NCBI GenBank assembly: GCA_043228905.1
Contig: JBHGNT010000007.1
Location: 6,014,001 to 6,078,000 of the forward strand
DNA from: Azolla caroliniana
Taxonomy: Eukaryota; Polypodiophyta
Direction: 5' to 3'
Length of the DNA stretch: 64,000 nucleotides
In this document: positions 48,871-63,402 of the stretch, one piece after another
Numbering within the stretch: the first letter of the stretch is position 1
Layout of the letters: every line of letters starts with the position of its first letter
Notes under the pieces: model-generated
Database searches by the model: none
Told to the model about the DNA's origin: nothing
The model's input: the letters and a program-made list of their open reading frames with translations, nothing else
Position numbers and translations under genes: made by a program

Positions 48871-51194
48871 ATGGTAAACAGCTGCTGGAGAAGCTATGGC
48901 GCTGCTGCAAATGCAATACAATCCCTGCTGTACCTCCCCCTCCTGCTCCCCCTGCTACATCGATGCTTCTGGCATTTCTCATCGGGCACTTCGACCTCCC
49001 ATAGAAGCTCAGGGCCGACGCTATGGTATGTCACACAAGGTATGTCTCAATTTAATACGAAGAAATGTTAATTTAAGGAATGTTTTACTACGTCTTTAAC
49101 CCATGGTCGTGATCTGGTCACGAATTCCTGCAGCCGAACGTAAGCTCACAGGGTACATACAATATAGTATATGCTAAATCAGACAATCTGGGCTTAAACA
49201 ATGTGGTTCCTAGGTAAAAATGAAACCTGGGCCCCTAACTGTATTCATGTGAATTAGTATTGCTTCTTCTCATGAGGATATTAGAGTTTTAATCGTTTCT
49301 TATGTTTGGTTAAAATGTGTGTTTTAACAGCGATTTTATGGTAGATGGAGTGACTAGGGATGGTCTACATGGGACCATTCGACTTGTTGACACCATCTTG
49401 GAAAAGAATGGAAGTGTACCCCTAGTTCCGGTAATCCTCTTCTCTCATCTTCTAAGACAGTGCACCGAAGAAAGGAATTTATTGACTGGAAAACACGTGC
49501 ACAGCCTGATTGTTGGGATTGGACTTGAAACAAGTTTGTACCTAGGAAGTTCCCTTGTCCACATGTTTGCTTTATGCGGTGGCTTGCAAGAGTCGATTCA
49601 AGGGTTCTCCAAACTATATAGGAAAAATGTATACTCGTGGACTGCCCTTATAGAAGCTCATGTGGAACTTGGGGACTACAAGAAGGCCATTGAGATGTTC
49701 CATGAGATGCAGAGAATCGAGATGGAGTTGGATGGCTATGTCTTTGTGGCTGTCTTGAAAGCTTGCTCAATGATTGCGTCATTAGATTTGGGAGTGGAGA
49801 TCCATGTATGTGTTATAGAGAATGGGTTAGACGTTGACCTGTTTGTGTGTAGTGCCCTTATCAATATGTATGCCAAATGTGGCCACCTTCATGAGGCTTA
49901 TGTCGCGTTTGATAGATTATCTAGGCGGAATGTAATCACGTGGAGTGCTCTGATTTTGGGATATGTGGAATATGGAGATTGTCAAGATGCTCTTCTGCTC
50001 TTTCAAAAGATGGAAATGGAAGGTGTTGAGCCGAATGAGGTTACCTATCTTTGCCTTTTGAAAGCATGTTCAAGCATTGCTGCCTTGGAGTATGGGAAAC
50101 ACATCCATTCTCACATCATCACCAGGGGTTTTCAATTGGATGTATTCCTTGGAAACACCCTTATTGACATGTATGGTAAATGTGGGAGCCTTGGCGATGC
50201 ACTCATTGTGTTTAATAGAATGCCCAAGCGAGATGTGGTTTCATGGAGTGTGTTGATTGCAGGATATGCTAAGCATAGTAATTACGAAGATGCGCTTTTG
50301 CTTTTCCAAAACATGCAAGAAATGATGATAATGCCCAATGGCATAACATATCTCTCACTTATTTCTGCTTGTAGTCACGCAGGTCTTATGGAGAAAGGAT
50401 GCCAACACTTCAAGGATATGATAATGCTTAATGGTATTTTGCCAACACTAGAGCATTATAATGCGGTCGTAGATCTTCTTGCTCGATCGGGCCACTTGAA
50501 GGAGGCAGAGGACCTCCTCGAAACTCTTCCCTTCTCTGCAGATTATGTGGGATGGGTTTCTTTGCTGGACTCTTGCAGGTTGGATATTAGAGCTGTTTGT
50601 CAAGGCAAGCGATGTTTCGATAGAGTTGTCACTTTAAAAAGCCAATGTACTGTTGGATATGTGCTTATGTCAAATGTTTATGCTAATGCTGGCCTTTGGA
50701 ATGATGTGAAAGAGTTAGAAGAGCTCAGACAGTGTGCTAATTTGTGGAAGAAACCAGCAAAAGCCTTCATAGAGATTGACAATTGTGTACATGATTTTAT
50801 TGTAGGTGATACAAATCATCCACAGTCAGATGAAATTTATGCAAAGATAAGGACTTTGAACTCCCATCTGAGGAAGGAAGGATGTAATGTTCCAGAGATG
50901 GACTTCGAAAATAATACGGAATCTCATCATGTGCCATTAACTGATGATGATAAGGAAAAACACTTATGTGGGCATTCTGAGAAGCTGGCAATAGCTTTTG
51001 GCCTTATTAGCACCGCTCAAGGGACGACTATTCGAGTAGCAAAGAATCTTAGAGTGTGTACAGATTGTCACAATGCTGTGAAAATGATATCGAAGATAGA
51101 GCTGCGAGAGATAGTCATTGTAGATGCATACCGCATTCATCATTTCAAAGATGGAGTGTGCTGCTGTAGAGATGAATATTATGCATGTCTTTGA
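48871..51194 (+). CDS. PPR protein, PLS class with E and DYW-type domain (two exons)
   Basis: Sequence-specific RNA-binding protein, expected in mitochondria or plastids as a C-to-U RNA editing factor. Proposed coding exons are 48871-49025 and 49331-51194, GTATGT...TTTTAACAG intron, 672 codons in frame. Exon 1 encodes about 51 residues with no Asp or Glu, rich in Ser, Leu, Arg and His: a plausible transit peptide. Without it, translation would begin at ATG 49338 with no targeting signal. PPR repeats run from about residue 80 to 430 (SALINMYAKCGHLHEAYVAF, NTLIDMYGKCGSLGDALIVF). E motifs follow, with a weak PG box (KKPAKAFIEID). The DYW-type domain keeps HSE (600-602), CTDCH (628-632), HHF and a CxC. 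The normal GDYW end is replaced by RDEYYACL, so activity is uncertain. The (CATA)n array lies just upstream. Confidence 0.88.
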
Positions 51195-52841
51195 AAGATC
51201 AGCCATTGAATTTGAACCATATTAATGAAGTAACAACCATACATTTGTTGTGTGCAATTCACAATTATACAGCCAGCACTTAAGTCAGGCACTGCATGTA
51301 TGAAGAAGGTCGATTAGAGACTCGGACATTCAATAATCAGCACTCCATTTTATGTAGTGTTAACCTTACACGACCTTATGAAATTAGGATCTGATGATCA
51401 TAATCGAGTCATGCAGGATTTGATGAAAGACAGATTCAAATAAAATCACCGAGTTCATATTGCTGCAATGTTTGACTACTTGACGACAATTTATCAGGAG
51501 TAAACCAGAACATCGATGTCTCGCTTGATGTGCTTTGATACAGGACATCCACATCCTCAGGTTTGTGGCAATATGATTGTAAAACAAGGTGATTCTTAAT
51601 TATCCATTGATACATCATTTGGGAAGCTCCAGGATGCCAATCACATTGAGGATTTGCGATATCAAAATGGTTGTATTGAATACGACATTTTTGTTACAAT
51701 AGTTTGGGCCTCGTGGAAACAAACATTGCCTAGCTAGTAGCCACAAATTGAATATTTCTCGGGAGAACAACTCTTGAATATTGAAGGAGTATAATCCTGA
51801 ATTTCATTATAGAAATTCACATGTTGGACTTGGTTGCTTTTAATATAAAAACGGCATGCTTGTCAACCTGGAAATTTATATATATCTATATTAATTGGCA
51901 TTGAGGACTTGGATTGGGTCATGTGACATGATCTTTTACATTTTGTTAGTATTAGGAACCAATTTCTTTTGAATGGTCAAAAGATGATCGTTTTGACATT
52001 AGAAACTCTTAAGTTGCCATAAGTTGTTGGATTATCATCGATGATGTAAAAATGACGAGACACTAAAAGTCCCGACGAAAGCCATATGTGAGGAATCATT
52101 TTTCAATGGTTTGAAATGAGGAAATGAGGCATTATAAAGTTATGTATGGAAATTGAAGTCAATGAAACCAAGCATGAAATTCTACGTGAAATTGATGGTG
52201 CCAAGATAAAGAGCTTGCTTGACTCAACGTAGTTCTATTAAATGATCAGTTAGAACCTTGTCACTAATTTAAATTCAATGAGATGCTAGAAATCTGTGAC
52301 TGAAGCCATGCATATGCATGAAAAATTAAAGTTGTGGAAACTGAATATAAACTTCTGAAGTAAAATCGGCGAGTATCTACGCAAAGATCAGCACGTCTAC
52401 TTGTAATTAACTCGAAGTCTGGGAAACCTAATAAATAAACTTTTGAGGAAAATGGACTGCGTCGAGATAAAGAGCTCGATCGATCTGACCCAACACACTC
52501 GCATAACGTGAACTCAATTAGAACCTTGACAGACTCACACTCAGATGTGGTGGACATTTGAAAACTTTGTTTTAGTTGATAGACAATCACATCATAAGAA
52601 ATCCAAAAAAGAAGGATATGTTTTGCATATTATTAGTGAGATCCAAAGAAAAAAAAGCAGCAGTCTTTTGCATGATAACGGTATTTTACGTGTAAAGTGA
52701 GCTCATGGAGCCCAAAGGAATGGCCATTTGGACGCTGACTTCCTCCATTATTGATTCATACAACAAATACCAATAACATATACTTGGTCTGTCATCACCA
52801 TCATCTATCTGTCCCTCCCCCCTCCCAAAGGAGCTTCACAC
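51195..52841. other. Spacer between the PPR and peroxidase genes
   Basis: AT-rich. It should hold the 3' UTRs of both convergent genes. No other feature was recognised. Confidence 0.6.
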
Positions 52842-54344
<1,503 letters not shown>

Positions 54345-54440
54345 TTATGATTGTTGTTTTGAGAATATTTATAAAAACTACAAAGGATGGGTTCAAGGAG
54401 GAGGATTGGTTGATGTGGTTCATGGGGAGTTGAATAGAAT

Positions 54441-54449
54441 CCTTTTATA
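54441..54449 (-). promoter_or_regulatory. TATA box of the peroxidase gene
   Basis: TATAAAAGG on the minus strand, about 140 bp upstream of the start codon. The distance fits a core promoter with a 5' UTR of roughly 100 bp. Confidence 0.6.
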
Positions 54450-54459
54450 GGAGGGTCTT

Positions 54460-57400
54460 TCAATACTAACATTTCAAGTAATCCTTCATCTACTAGCTGT
54501 CCATCAACATCACCGTGGTCTTTTATTTCCACGAGGATTTGTCTTAAATTAACCAATCTCTCACCTTAATCTTTTCCACCTCACCATGACACATTTCTTC
54601 GACTTGATCAAGCTCCTCTAAATGATCAATAAACTATAAAACTCGTGTCCTTGTCTTGCGGGCAACTTAGCCTGTACCAATTTGAAAGGTCAAACCCAAC
54701 CTTCTATCACCTCCTTTGTTTTATGTAAATAATGTGACCATGGAATCGTATTTGGCCATTCATTACTTGCCTTCCACACTTCTGTCCATCGACCATGACA
54801 AATAATATTGGACCTCTATCACAATCCCCACAGTTTTCTATAAATATGACTAAGGAATCATATTTGACCATTTGTTTACTTGGGAGGGAGAGGGGGGAGT
54901 ACTTGCCCATGACCAATAATATATAAGCTCAATCATATCACATAACTTGGAATTTTTATATGATTTACTTACAAGTAGAATGGCCACACCACAAGTTTTG
55001 TGGCAAATGATAAAGCATTGAGAGATGTTGAACTCATAGAAATTATTCATTGTCAATTATCCACAAAAAATTGGTCCCTTGGCAATATTATTGATGAGTG
55101 GAGATATTTTTTACTAGACCTTCTAGCATGACCAAATATAAATAACCTCAATCATAGACCGTATTTTGGATATACTATCAAATTACAACTAGAATGTCCA
55201 TTTAAGATTGTCGACAGGTTATAAGGCAATCTCAAATATGATGCTTGGAAATTATTTGGCAATTCTCTTGAAAGTGAGTTGTTTCTGTTATGACATCATC
55301 CATATAAATACTGTCAATAAGGCTTAAAGTCCTACTTTAATGGAGAGCCCACAATGTTGTGAATTGTAAATACGCGACTTCTAAATTCCATGTAAACTCA
55401 GTTCGCTCAAAGTAACTATTACCCTATATATCTCAATATCTTTAACTAGTTACGTCATGTGACAGTACATGGAGTCATGCATTTCCTATACTAGTCACAC
55501 TTATGTTGGTTTGTGAATGTGTACTCACAAGTTTGTGAATCTTTGGCTAGTAGTTTTGGAAGTTTCTACTTTATAACAACATGCACTCTATATATACTTA
55601 TAAATCAAACATGTGTAGGGCAATATTTTACTTATGACAAAATCACCACATTATGATTTGCCATCTCATTATAACCCTTTCATTCTAGTATCTAGTTTTC
55701 AAACCAAGGACATGCATTTCCTTTAATATAGACCACCCACCACCCTAATATGTTTGGCAAACTTTTGATCCAATACTCACATGGTCCCGAAACTACAAAG
55801 TTGTTAATAATAATAAAAAGGTTCTTTGGGTCATGGAATGGTTAAGACGGTGAGTTAATTGCGAAATCTCAACATTGATGATTTGTTTATGGATATTTAT
55901 ATTGAATGACATATGTATTTGATTATTTCTACGTATCATGTAGGGTTTTTGCTTCCCTTGAAAAGCACAATATAATGTATGGTCAAGTGATAGTGACAAC
56001 TATAAACAAGTGAATAGTGGAGTTATTAATTCATTCTTATAAATGAGAAAGACCAGATCATCCTTACTTGAAAATTTCATAGATAAATATTTATGTATAT
56101 ATAAGAAGACCCACAACATAGTGCCACTATTACTAATTCTTGCATGGGGGTGTAGAAAAAGACAATCTATCTAAAATTTAAGAAGAAAAACAAGGTTTAC
56201 ACGTTTCAATCTATGTCTAAGTTGAGTAAAGGAGACCATTTCTTTGATTTATATAATTGTTTGATGCTCGAGTTTTTATTAATAAATTGATGTTACGTGT
56301 TTCAGTCCATAGGAATAAGATAATCTTATCTTTTAGTGCTACAATTTCAAGGGTCTTGGACCTCTCTCCCTTACTCAATCTCAATCCTTGACATAGTCTG
56401 CATTGACTAGTATGTAGTTTTGTTGTCCTCTTGTCTTTGTCACAATTTACACATGTATATCATTCTCATTGATGGAAATTCTGTTTATATGTTGGCTATA
56501 TTAATCTATATAGTGCTACTGCAATGAGCTCTACATCATCTTCAAGTAGATCCATGGGGTGGATTATGAGCGACTTGGAGAACATTGTGCCATCACCAAT
56601 TCACACTTACACTCCTCTAATAGATTCATGATCAACCCAATCATTGACTTTTCGGGTGAACCAAATAATTTATTTGTTTTGCATTAGTCATAACATCCCA
56701 AAGCTTCAAATTTCACCCTATGTGGTATGAACTTTAATAGAGCTACATCAAGTGATTGCTTATAAAGTTTGAAGCTTTCATGGGTGTGGCAAGTAAATAC
56801 ATCCAATGCATGTGTAATGGGTTGCATCCAATTTGATTTTGCTGAGAGTTAGATTCAATCTTGGGTACTAACTCTTGGATTTCTTAAACTATACTCTATA
56901 GCCATGTCGATATTATCAAACTTATCCTATGCGTAACGAAGTAGGATCCTATTCTAGATTTAAATGCTTTGGGGTTACATAAAAACATAATTTCCTCTCC
57001 AAAAATACGTAACATGTGGATATAAACATATTGGTACTTCTTTGTTTTAGGCATCTTTTCTTTTCCAAAGGCGTATCTCCTATTGTTCATTTGAAAGCTA
57101 AACATGATAAAGTCACAAATGACAAAGAGTATAATTTATTCCATGCAAGCAATCTTTCAACCTCGTATTCTTATCAATCTCACTTCATGAATAGTTCACA
57201 TGATATGCATATTCTTGATTCCACTTGTGGTTCTTTATTTGGGTCACAAGTCAACTTGCAAGGTGTCCAAATGTTATTCCCTATTCAAACTTGCAAATTA
57301 AAGGTAAATCATCATGCGATTGTGTCTCAAGGACAATATCATCTTATTCTTCGTAGATCCACAAAATTTCATGAGGGGATGCAAGGACATTTTTACTTGA

Positions 57401-58160
57401 ATGCATCTATGGATATGAGCTTTAAGTTGTGTGGCTCTAGTGCCATGCTATAAGTAACTTGGCATTGAATAGGAAAATTTCCTTTGGATAATGGCAAGCA
57501 CATTAGTGAAGAATGGGGAAGGCAAAATAAATGTAGTTAAGGATGACAAACCCATACAAGCGCTTAAAGTATAACTACCACATTAATTTTCAAAAGTGCT
57601 AAGTATAATGAACAATTTCGAAAAGTTTATGTGTCGAACCTCGCCCTAGAGTTGTACTATTAGTGACATTTGTACTACAATTGTACTACGAAGAATCTCG
57701 AAGAGTAGATTCTACTACTAATTTCCAAAATTTTATAAGTTCCAAGCCTTGACCTAGAGTGTTACTAGCAACAATTGTACTCTCAGATGATAGGTCCATC
57801 AATCTCACATAACACAATTCTTTTCTGTGTAATCACATTAAAATAGAGGTTTTATATAAATATTAATGTGTTCTATATCAACAATTGATCTCTTCTATAA
57901 AGTCATGATTACTTAATCTATGGAGACGAGACTAAAACAAGGAGATGATAAGTCATTTATGATGCTAATAATTAGGTAATTAACTAAGGGTTAATTAGTA
58001 TCTAATTATGTGAGTAGTTAATCACATATGTGATTAAGAAACGAAATATTATGTGATATGTGTGTGAGAAAGAAAGAAAAGAAAGAAAGAAAGATATATT
58101 AACATCTTGTAAGGCCAAAATTGGCCCATGAGACAATTGGTGTACAACAAAATAAGGTAT
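54460..58160. other. AT-rich region without a supported gene
   Basis: Presumed upstream region of the peroxidase gene and intergenic DNA. A 145-codon frame at 57016-57453 has no recognisable motif. A (GAAA)n run lies near 58070-58100. Confidence 0.5.
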
Positions 58161-58165
58161 TTACC

Positions 58166-58975
58166 CAATCATCAAAAATAAAAATAAAAATAAAAATAAA
58201 AATAGAACTTACGATAAAAGAGTTATAGTATTGTACAAAACGTGTTATGGTGTAACATATTCGCTAAAGGAAATGACTTTGTACTAGGCCAAGTTTCATT
58301 TCCATCCAAGCCTCTCGAAAAGAAGTGGGAGGTCAAAGGGTTTCGGTGTGGTTGTGACCTGTGGTCCCGGTGTAGAATGTACCCCAACCATGGCTTCTAG
58401 CCAGTGTAGTTCACGTTCCGTTATTTTTATAATTGCTTCTACACCACGTCAAGTTGCTTTGAAACCCGACATCCGAGGGCGTTTGGTTCTTCTTTGGTTT
58501 TTTGCTTCATCAAGGAAGAGGCCGAGTGGTGCAGGTGTGTCCCTGTAAAACTTCATTTGTTACATGTTGGTGAATATTAGAAACATTATCGACAACATTT
58601 TGTAGTTTATTCTCTCTATGTTGTTTTAGCTCTAAGATATAATTTCCTAATTGCTTTCTATCTAGAGTATCTAATAGTTTGGGGAGGGTGGGAGAGGGAC
58701 CGAGTATGTCTCGGTATTTTGCCCTTATCTCGGCGTAAGTTGGACACTTGCATGTAAAGAGGTACTCATCCTCTATCTCTATGTGACATAATCTACATAT
58801 CCTTTCCTCTTTAGGGACTCCATTAGTACGACCATTCTCAATCTCAAGTTGGTGAGATGATATTCTAAGTTGTCCATGTTGATGGAATATGTGTGGAAAA
58901 GTATGTATGAGGATCTGTCGTAGTGTTCGGCAAACAACACAGAAGGAAGGCAAGGGAATAAACAAAGAATGGACA
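58166..58975 (-). mobile_element. LINE 3' part with (TTTTTA)n tail
   Basis: The minus strand encodes a zinc-finger-like end of a non-LTR polyprotein (ICRLCHIEIEDEYLFTCKCP), then ILGPSPTLPKLLDTL and LGNYILELKQHRENKL, stop at about 58510. A 3' UTR follows and ends in TATTTTTATTTTTATTTTTA (58166-58205), a typical simple-repeat tail. The 5' part is cut off near the copia LTR at 58970. Confidence 0.72.
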
Positions 58976-59016
58976 CGTTCTAAGCTTTAATGGAAGCTTT
59001 GATATATTACGTTCTT

Positions 59017-59049
<33 letters not shown>

Positions 59050-61602
59050 AAGATTGCTATACAAGATGATCAAGAAGTTCTCTCTCTTTTACACCGTTAG
59101 GTTATTGCTTATATAATAAGCCCTAACTCTTTTGGACGAGTTCACATTAGGATACAAATTGGAAGGAGTCGGCCTTTTATGCCAACAAACTCCCTCGTAA
59201 AAGGACTACTCTTTCCTGCATGTACAAATGTTTGGGGTTATCTCCCCCGTAAACCTAGATTACAATATTAAGCTAAGTTTATATTTACAAGTCAGTCGAC
59301 ATGTGGCTGAGTCGACAGAGATGTGTTCAATGTCTAGCTTGGTTCGGCTAGTCAGTCAGATTGACTTGTTTGAGTCGATTGGTTCGACTTCCCTTCTGCT
59401 CCTCATTCGGCCTTGTTCTGCTTCGTCGCTTGTCACAGTCCCATCTTTGTCCTTAGTGCTCCAAAGCGTTTATCTAGGAGTGGCTTCGTTAGGCAATCGA
59501 CGATGTTCACCTCAGTGTCGATCTTCCGGACTTCGAGCTTTTTCTCGGTTATGAGCTCCTGGATGTGATGATACCGCACGTCAATATGCTTTGTCTTTGT
59601 GTGAAAGACAAGATTGTTGATGAGGTGTATAGCGCTCTAGGAGTCGCAATAGATGGTTGGCGCTGGTTGGTCATTTTGGCTTGTAGCTAAGAAATCAACA
59701 GTTAGTCGGTGCAACTAGATCACATCTTTTTCTGCCTCCGATGCTGCTATGTACTCGGCCTCTGTGGTAGACAGGGCCGTGCGCTCTTGAAGCTTCGACC
59801 TCCATGATATAGCACCGCCACCATAGGTGAAAATATAGCTTGTTGTTAATTTCCGATTGTCCATATTGCCGGCATAGTCGGAGTCAGTGTAGCCTTTGAC
59901 TTTGGCTAAGGTTGTCAAACCGAAAGTCAGTTGTGTATCTTCGGTCCCTCTTAGGTACCTGAAGATGTGCTTGACAGCCTCCCAATGCTTACATCTTGGG
60001 TTTGACATGTACCGGATGACCACCCCTACGACATGGGTTAGGTCAGGTCGGGTCGTCACCATTGCGTACATGATACTTCCTACGTATGATGCGTAGGTCA
60101 TCTTTCCATTAAGATCTATCTCCTTGTCAGTTGAAGGAGAGTCTTTGTCTGATTGTTGGATTGACGTCAGAAGCAATATTGGTGTTGGCTTTGCATTTTC
60201 CATGTTGAAGCGCTTCAACACCTTTCGGATATACGGATATAGTCGAACTGGAAGAGTCGGGGAGAGTCTTGGTCGTCCGATTTCGCTCGATCCTCATGCC
60301 CAGTATGTGACGGGCTTGTCCGAGTTCCTTCATCAGAAACTTGTCATGAAGGCTCCGCTTCAACTTTCCGATCTCTGCTTGATTTCTTCGGGCAGTCAAC
60401 ATGTCGTCAACATATAGGATCAGATAAATCCTAGGCTCGTCGGCCAGTTGCCAAATGTACATGCATGGGTCAAAGTCCGATAGGCAGTATCCAAGTTGCC
60501 TCATGTAGGAGTCGAACATCTGGTACCACCTCCTAGGCGCTTGTTTCAAGCCATGGAGACTTTTCTTCAAGCGACATACGAGGTGACTTTCCTCCCTCGT
60601 CGCTGTGAAGCCTCCCGGTTGAGACATGTAAATGTCTTCTTCCAGACCTCCGTGTAGGAACGCCGTCTTTAAATCTAGCTGCTCTACCTCTAGGTCTTCT
60701 GTCGCCAAAACTCCTAGTAGGAGTCTGAGGGTGGTCATCTTGACTACTAGTGAGAATATCTCGTCGTAGTTGACCCCATGTTCTTGTTTTAACCCTTTCG
60801 CGACAAGCCGAGCTTTGGACATGGGTTTCTCTAAGTTAGATGCATATTTGTATTGGAAAACCCAGTTGAAAGGTAGCGGCTTTCTTCGAGCAGGTAGTTC
60901 GACCAACTCCCATGTCTGATATTGTCAAATCAAGTCCATCTCGGATTGCATGGCTTGTAGCCATGTTTCGGTGTCCAGTGCGCTATAGCTTCTTCATAAG
61001 TGCTTGGTTCACTTGCATTCGTGTAGTTGACGTAATGAAGCGGTTGATGAAACTCTGTAGGCCTTCTGATTCGTCCGGATCTCTTGAGTGCCAATTTTGT
61101 TGGTTCGAACTCTTCAGTCGGCTCGTCCGGTTGATCAGTATTACTTCAAGCATCTTCAGGAGTCCTGTTAGATGACTCACCCCTATAATAGGGTTTCGGT
61201 GATGACATGGCATCCTCCCCTCCTTCGGAATTAGTTGACTTAGAGGTAGAGGGCTTGGCCGACTCGATTTTGTTTTTCTCTTTGGCTTGGGGTGGGTTGG
61301 TTGGGTCGACACTGTTGTTTCCGGCTCGCACCTTGTTGACTTTGTCTTTTTTGTCTTTGATGGTTTTGTCTTCGAGTTCGACTAGTGGACCTCCTATCAA
61401 TTCGGAGTCAGCAGGTATGTTGTCGGCTTGGTCCAGTGCGATTGTTTGTCGAATCTCCGATTTGGCTTGGTGGGACGGTCCTTCTATGACATCTCTGTCA
61501 ACTTCGAAGGATGCCTTTTTACCAACTATTTTCTGTTGGTTTTGTTGAGAGGAGATAAAGTCTTCTTTGAAGACTACGTCACTGCTCTGGATGAGTTTCC
61601 GG
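58970..61602 (-). mobile_element. Copia element truncated by a later LTR insertion
   Basis: The 3' LTR (minus strand, 59187-58970) starts TGTTGGCATAAAAGG after the purine-rich TTTACGAGGGAGTT and contains a (GAGTGA)n run. Pol reads on the minus strand up to 61602, where the sequence switches to the right-edge LTR. Gag, protease and most of integrase are absent from the window. Confidence 0.82.
59270..61602 (-). pseudogene. RT-RNase H of the truncated copia element
   Basis: From 61602 down come the end of the integrase (SSDVVFKEDFISS), a Lys/Ser-rich linker with a few stops, and the start of RT. The RT spans about 60906-60290: NWVFQYKYASN, KTAFLHGGLEEDIYMSQPGG, LHGLKQAPRRWY and an intact LYVDDML. 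A frameshift lies near 60230. RNase H follows (YTDSDYAGNMDNRK, STTEAEYIAASEAEKDVI-stop, TKTKHIDVRYHHI) and ends in CLTKPLLDKRF. RT is the best preserved part. Confidence 0.88.
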
Positions 61603-61989
61603 TGTGGTGAAGATTTTTGGCAATAGTGTGAAAATCACATAAAATGTACAAAATCGAGTATGAATCACATAAAACAATAATAGTGAAGATAACATTTTAA
61701 ATAAGTTTAATATCTAAGTACAAAATGATGGAGGTCTTCAAGAGCTTTCGAATGCACTTTATTACACGAGAAACAGACAACTAAATGTCAAGATATGAGG
61801 GTATAAAGTTGTGAAAGGAAAAGAGAAAACTGTGAGATATCCCACATAGGCACGACAAATACGGCTCTTATCATATATAACGTAGAGCAAAAGCTATTAT
61901 CTTTGTGTCTATGTGTGGAGCATAGAGAGTTCAAGGTAACTTGAACTAAGAGTGGAGGTGGCCTAACTACTCGTAAAGGTTTTTGGCCA

Positions 61990-62250
61990 ACCAAAACCGG
62001 ACCGGCAATGGAGCCGGTGATCCGGCGGCAGCCGGCAAAGTGACAGTGGCACACCGGCAACCGGTGATCCGGCGGAATTGACATCCGGCGGCGCACCGAC
62101 TGCATCCGGCAGTAGCCACCGGTAACCGACGGCGCACCGACATCCGGCGCCGGTGAGACAACAACATCTAGTGGCAGCCACCGGCATCTAGCGGCCACCG
62201 GTAATCGGCGGCATCCGGCGGCAGCCACCGGTAACCGGCGGTGTCGCGAA
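61990..62250. repeat. CCGGCGGC-type tandem repeats (copy 1)
   Basis: Degenerate repeats of CACCGGTAACCGGCGGCATC and CAGC, in GC-rich contrast to the flanks. A related block follows at 63183-63285, sharing GGCGCCGGTGAGAC(A/G)AC(A/G)ACATC. Confidence 0.75.
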
Positions 62251-62435
62251 GATTGTGGTTGTGTGTTGCAACCGCTGGGGTTCTGTGACTTGGGGATGAT
62301 CGGGGTGAAAACGTGTAATCGCAAACGGTGCGATGACAAGAAGCCAATAAGGCAAGATAAATGCGACGTTGTCGCGAAAAGAATTTTACTTGTAAAACAA
62401 CCACTTACAATATTTATTTGCCAAAAGTTACTTGG

Positions 62436-62495
62436 CAAGACTTGAACTCACAAACTCTATTTGAGAAGAAGTGTTTGAGATAGACCACTTCAATC
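62436..62495 (-). repeat. tRNA-like (SINE-like) module 1
   Basis: On the minus strand, TGAAGTGGTCTATCTC (box-A-like) and GAGTTCAAGTCTTG (box-B-like) are about 45 bp apart. It resembles the module at 62586-62645. Confidence 0.45.
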
Positions 62496-62585
62496 TCTTT
62501 GGTTTCTCTTTATTTGTCTTTGTCTTTCACTTTATATATACTAAATTTATATTACAAAATTTGATTACCAAAAAAATTATTTGAA

Positions 62586-62645
62586 GAGGATTCAAACTCA
62601 CAACCTTTTGTTTACAAAGAGGCATTTGAGATACACCACTTTAAC
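62586..62645 (-). repeat. tRNA-like (SINE-like) module 2
   Basis: On the minus strand, TTAAAGTGGTGTATCTC and GAGTTTGAATCCTC are at tRNA-like spacing. It shares TATCTCAAA and TTGTGAGTT with module 1, so the two are likely copies. Confidence 0.5.
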
Positions 62646-63182
62646 TTCTTCTTTTTCTTGTATTCACTTTCTTTTCTTTAACTGTTGTCATGATTTATGC
62701 AGGCCACCATCTTCTTTGGCGAGCTCTGCATCCCATACCCACACGAGCTGCTTCACTCACTTTTCCTTCTCTTCCTTCTCCTTCTCCTCCTCCCTTCCCT
62801 TTAGCCACCATAGGTGTGGCTTATATAGGGTGGTCAACTGCCCTACCATCCTCTTCAGGCGGTTGACAAACCGCCTCATGCAAGGCGGTTGTATTTTTAT
62901 TTTATTTTATTTATTTATTGATGCTACAATTCAATTTTATAGTTCTATATTTAAGAAATTATAGAAATAGCCCTTATTTAATTTTGACTCCCCCTTTTGA
63001 CATAATTACATTTTTGTCCCAAGTAACATTAATCCTTCCGAAGCTTGTATCTTGGGCTTCTGAACTCCGATTCACGAACTGAAAATTCCTTCATGCTCCT
63101 TGTCATAAGCTCTAGATGGGAAATGTACTTCTATAGATTTTTGACATTGTTTTCACATCGTGAAGTGTCAACTTCACGACAA

Positions 63183-63285
63183 CGGCATTCGGCGCCGGTG
63201 AGACGACGACATCCGGTGAGGCGGCAACCACCGGTAACCGGCGGCATCCGACGACATCCGACGAACCGACATCCGACGACTAGAT
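63183..63285. repeat. CCGG-type tandem repeats (copy 2)
   Basis: CCACCGGTAACCGGCGGCAT followed by four shorter ATCCGACGA units. Related to the block at 61990-62250. Confidence 0.7.
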
Positions 63286-63346
63286 AAATAAATATATAAA
63301 TATATACACACACATATATATATACATATACAAGGAGGGCAAGTAA

Positions 63347-63402
63347 GGATTCAAACCTTGCACCTCCAAGTTAGGAGTGAATTAGCTTACCACTAAGCCA
63401 TG
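63347..63402 (-). repeat. tRNA-derived sequence with good box A and box B
   Basis: On the minus strand, TGGCTTAGTGGTAAGC fits the Pol III box A consensus, and GGTTTGAATCC fits box B about 40 bp later. The arms do not fold into a clean cloverleaf by eye, so a SINE head or tRNA pseudogene is more likely than a working tRNA. Confidence 0.55.

Noticed and set aside
48231-48982. Long minus-strand frames made of MYVC repeats
   Set aside because: They are translations of the CATA microsatellite in every frame; no independent coding signal.
57016-57453. 145-codon plus-strand frame
   Set aside because: No motif, ordinary AT-rich composition, no supporting splice or promoter context.
63347-63402. Functional tRNA gene
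   Set aside because: Box A and box B are good but the acceptor and anticodon stems do not pair by eye; a SINE head or pseudogene fits better.
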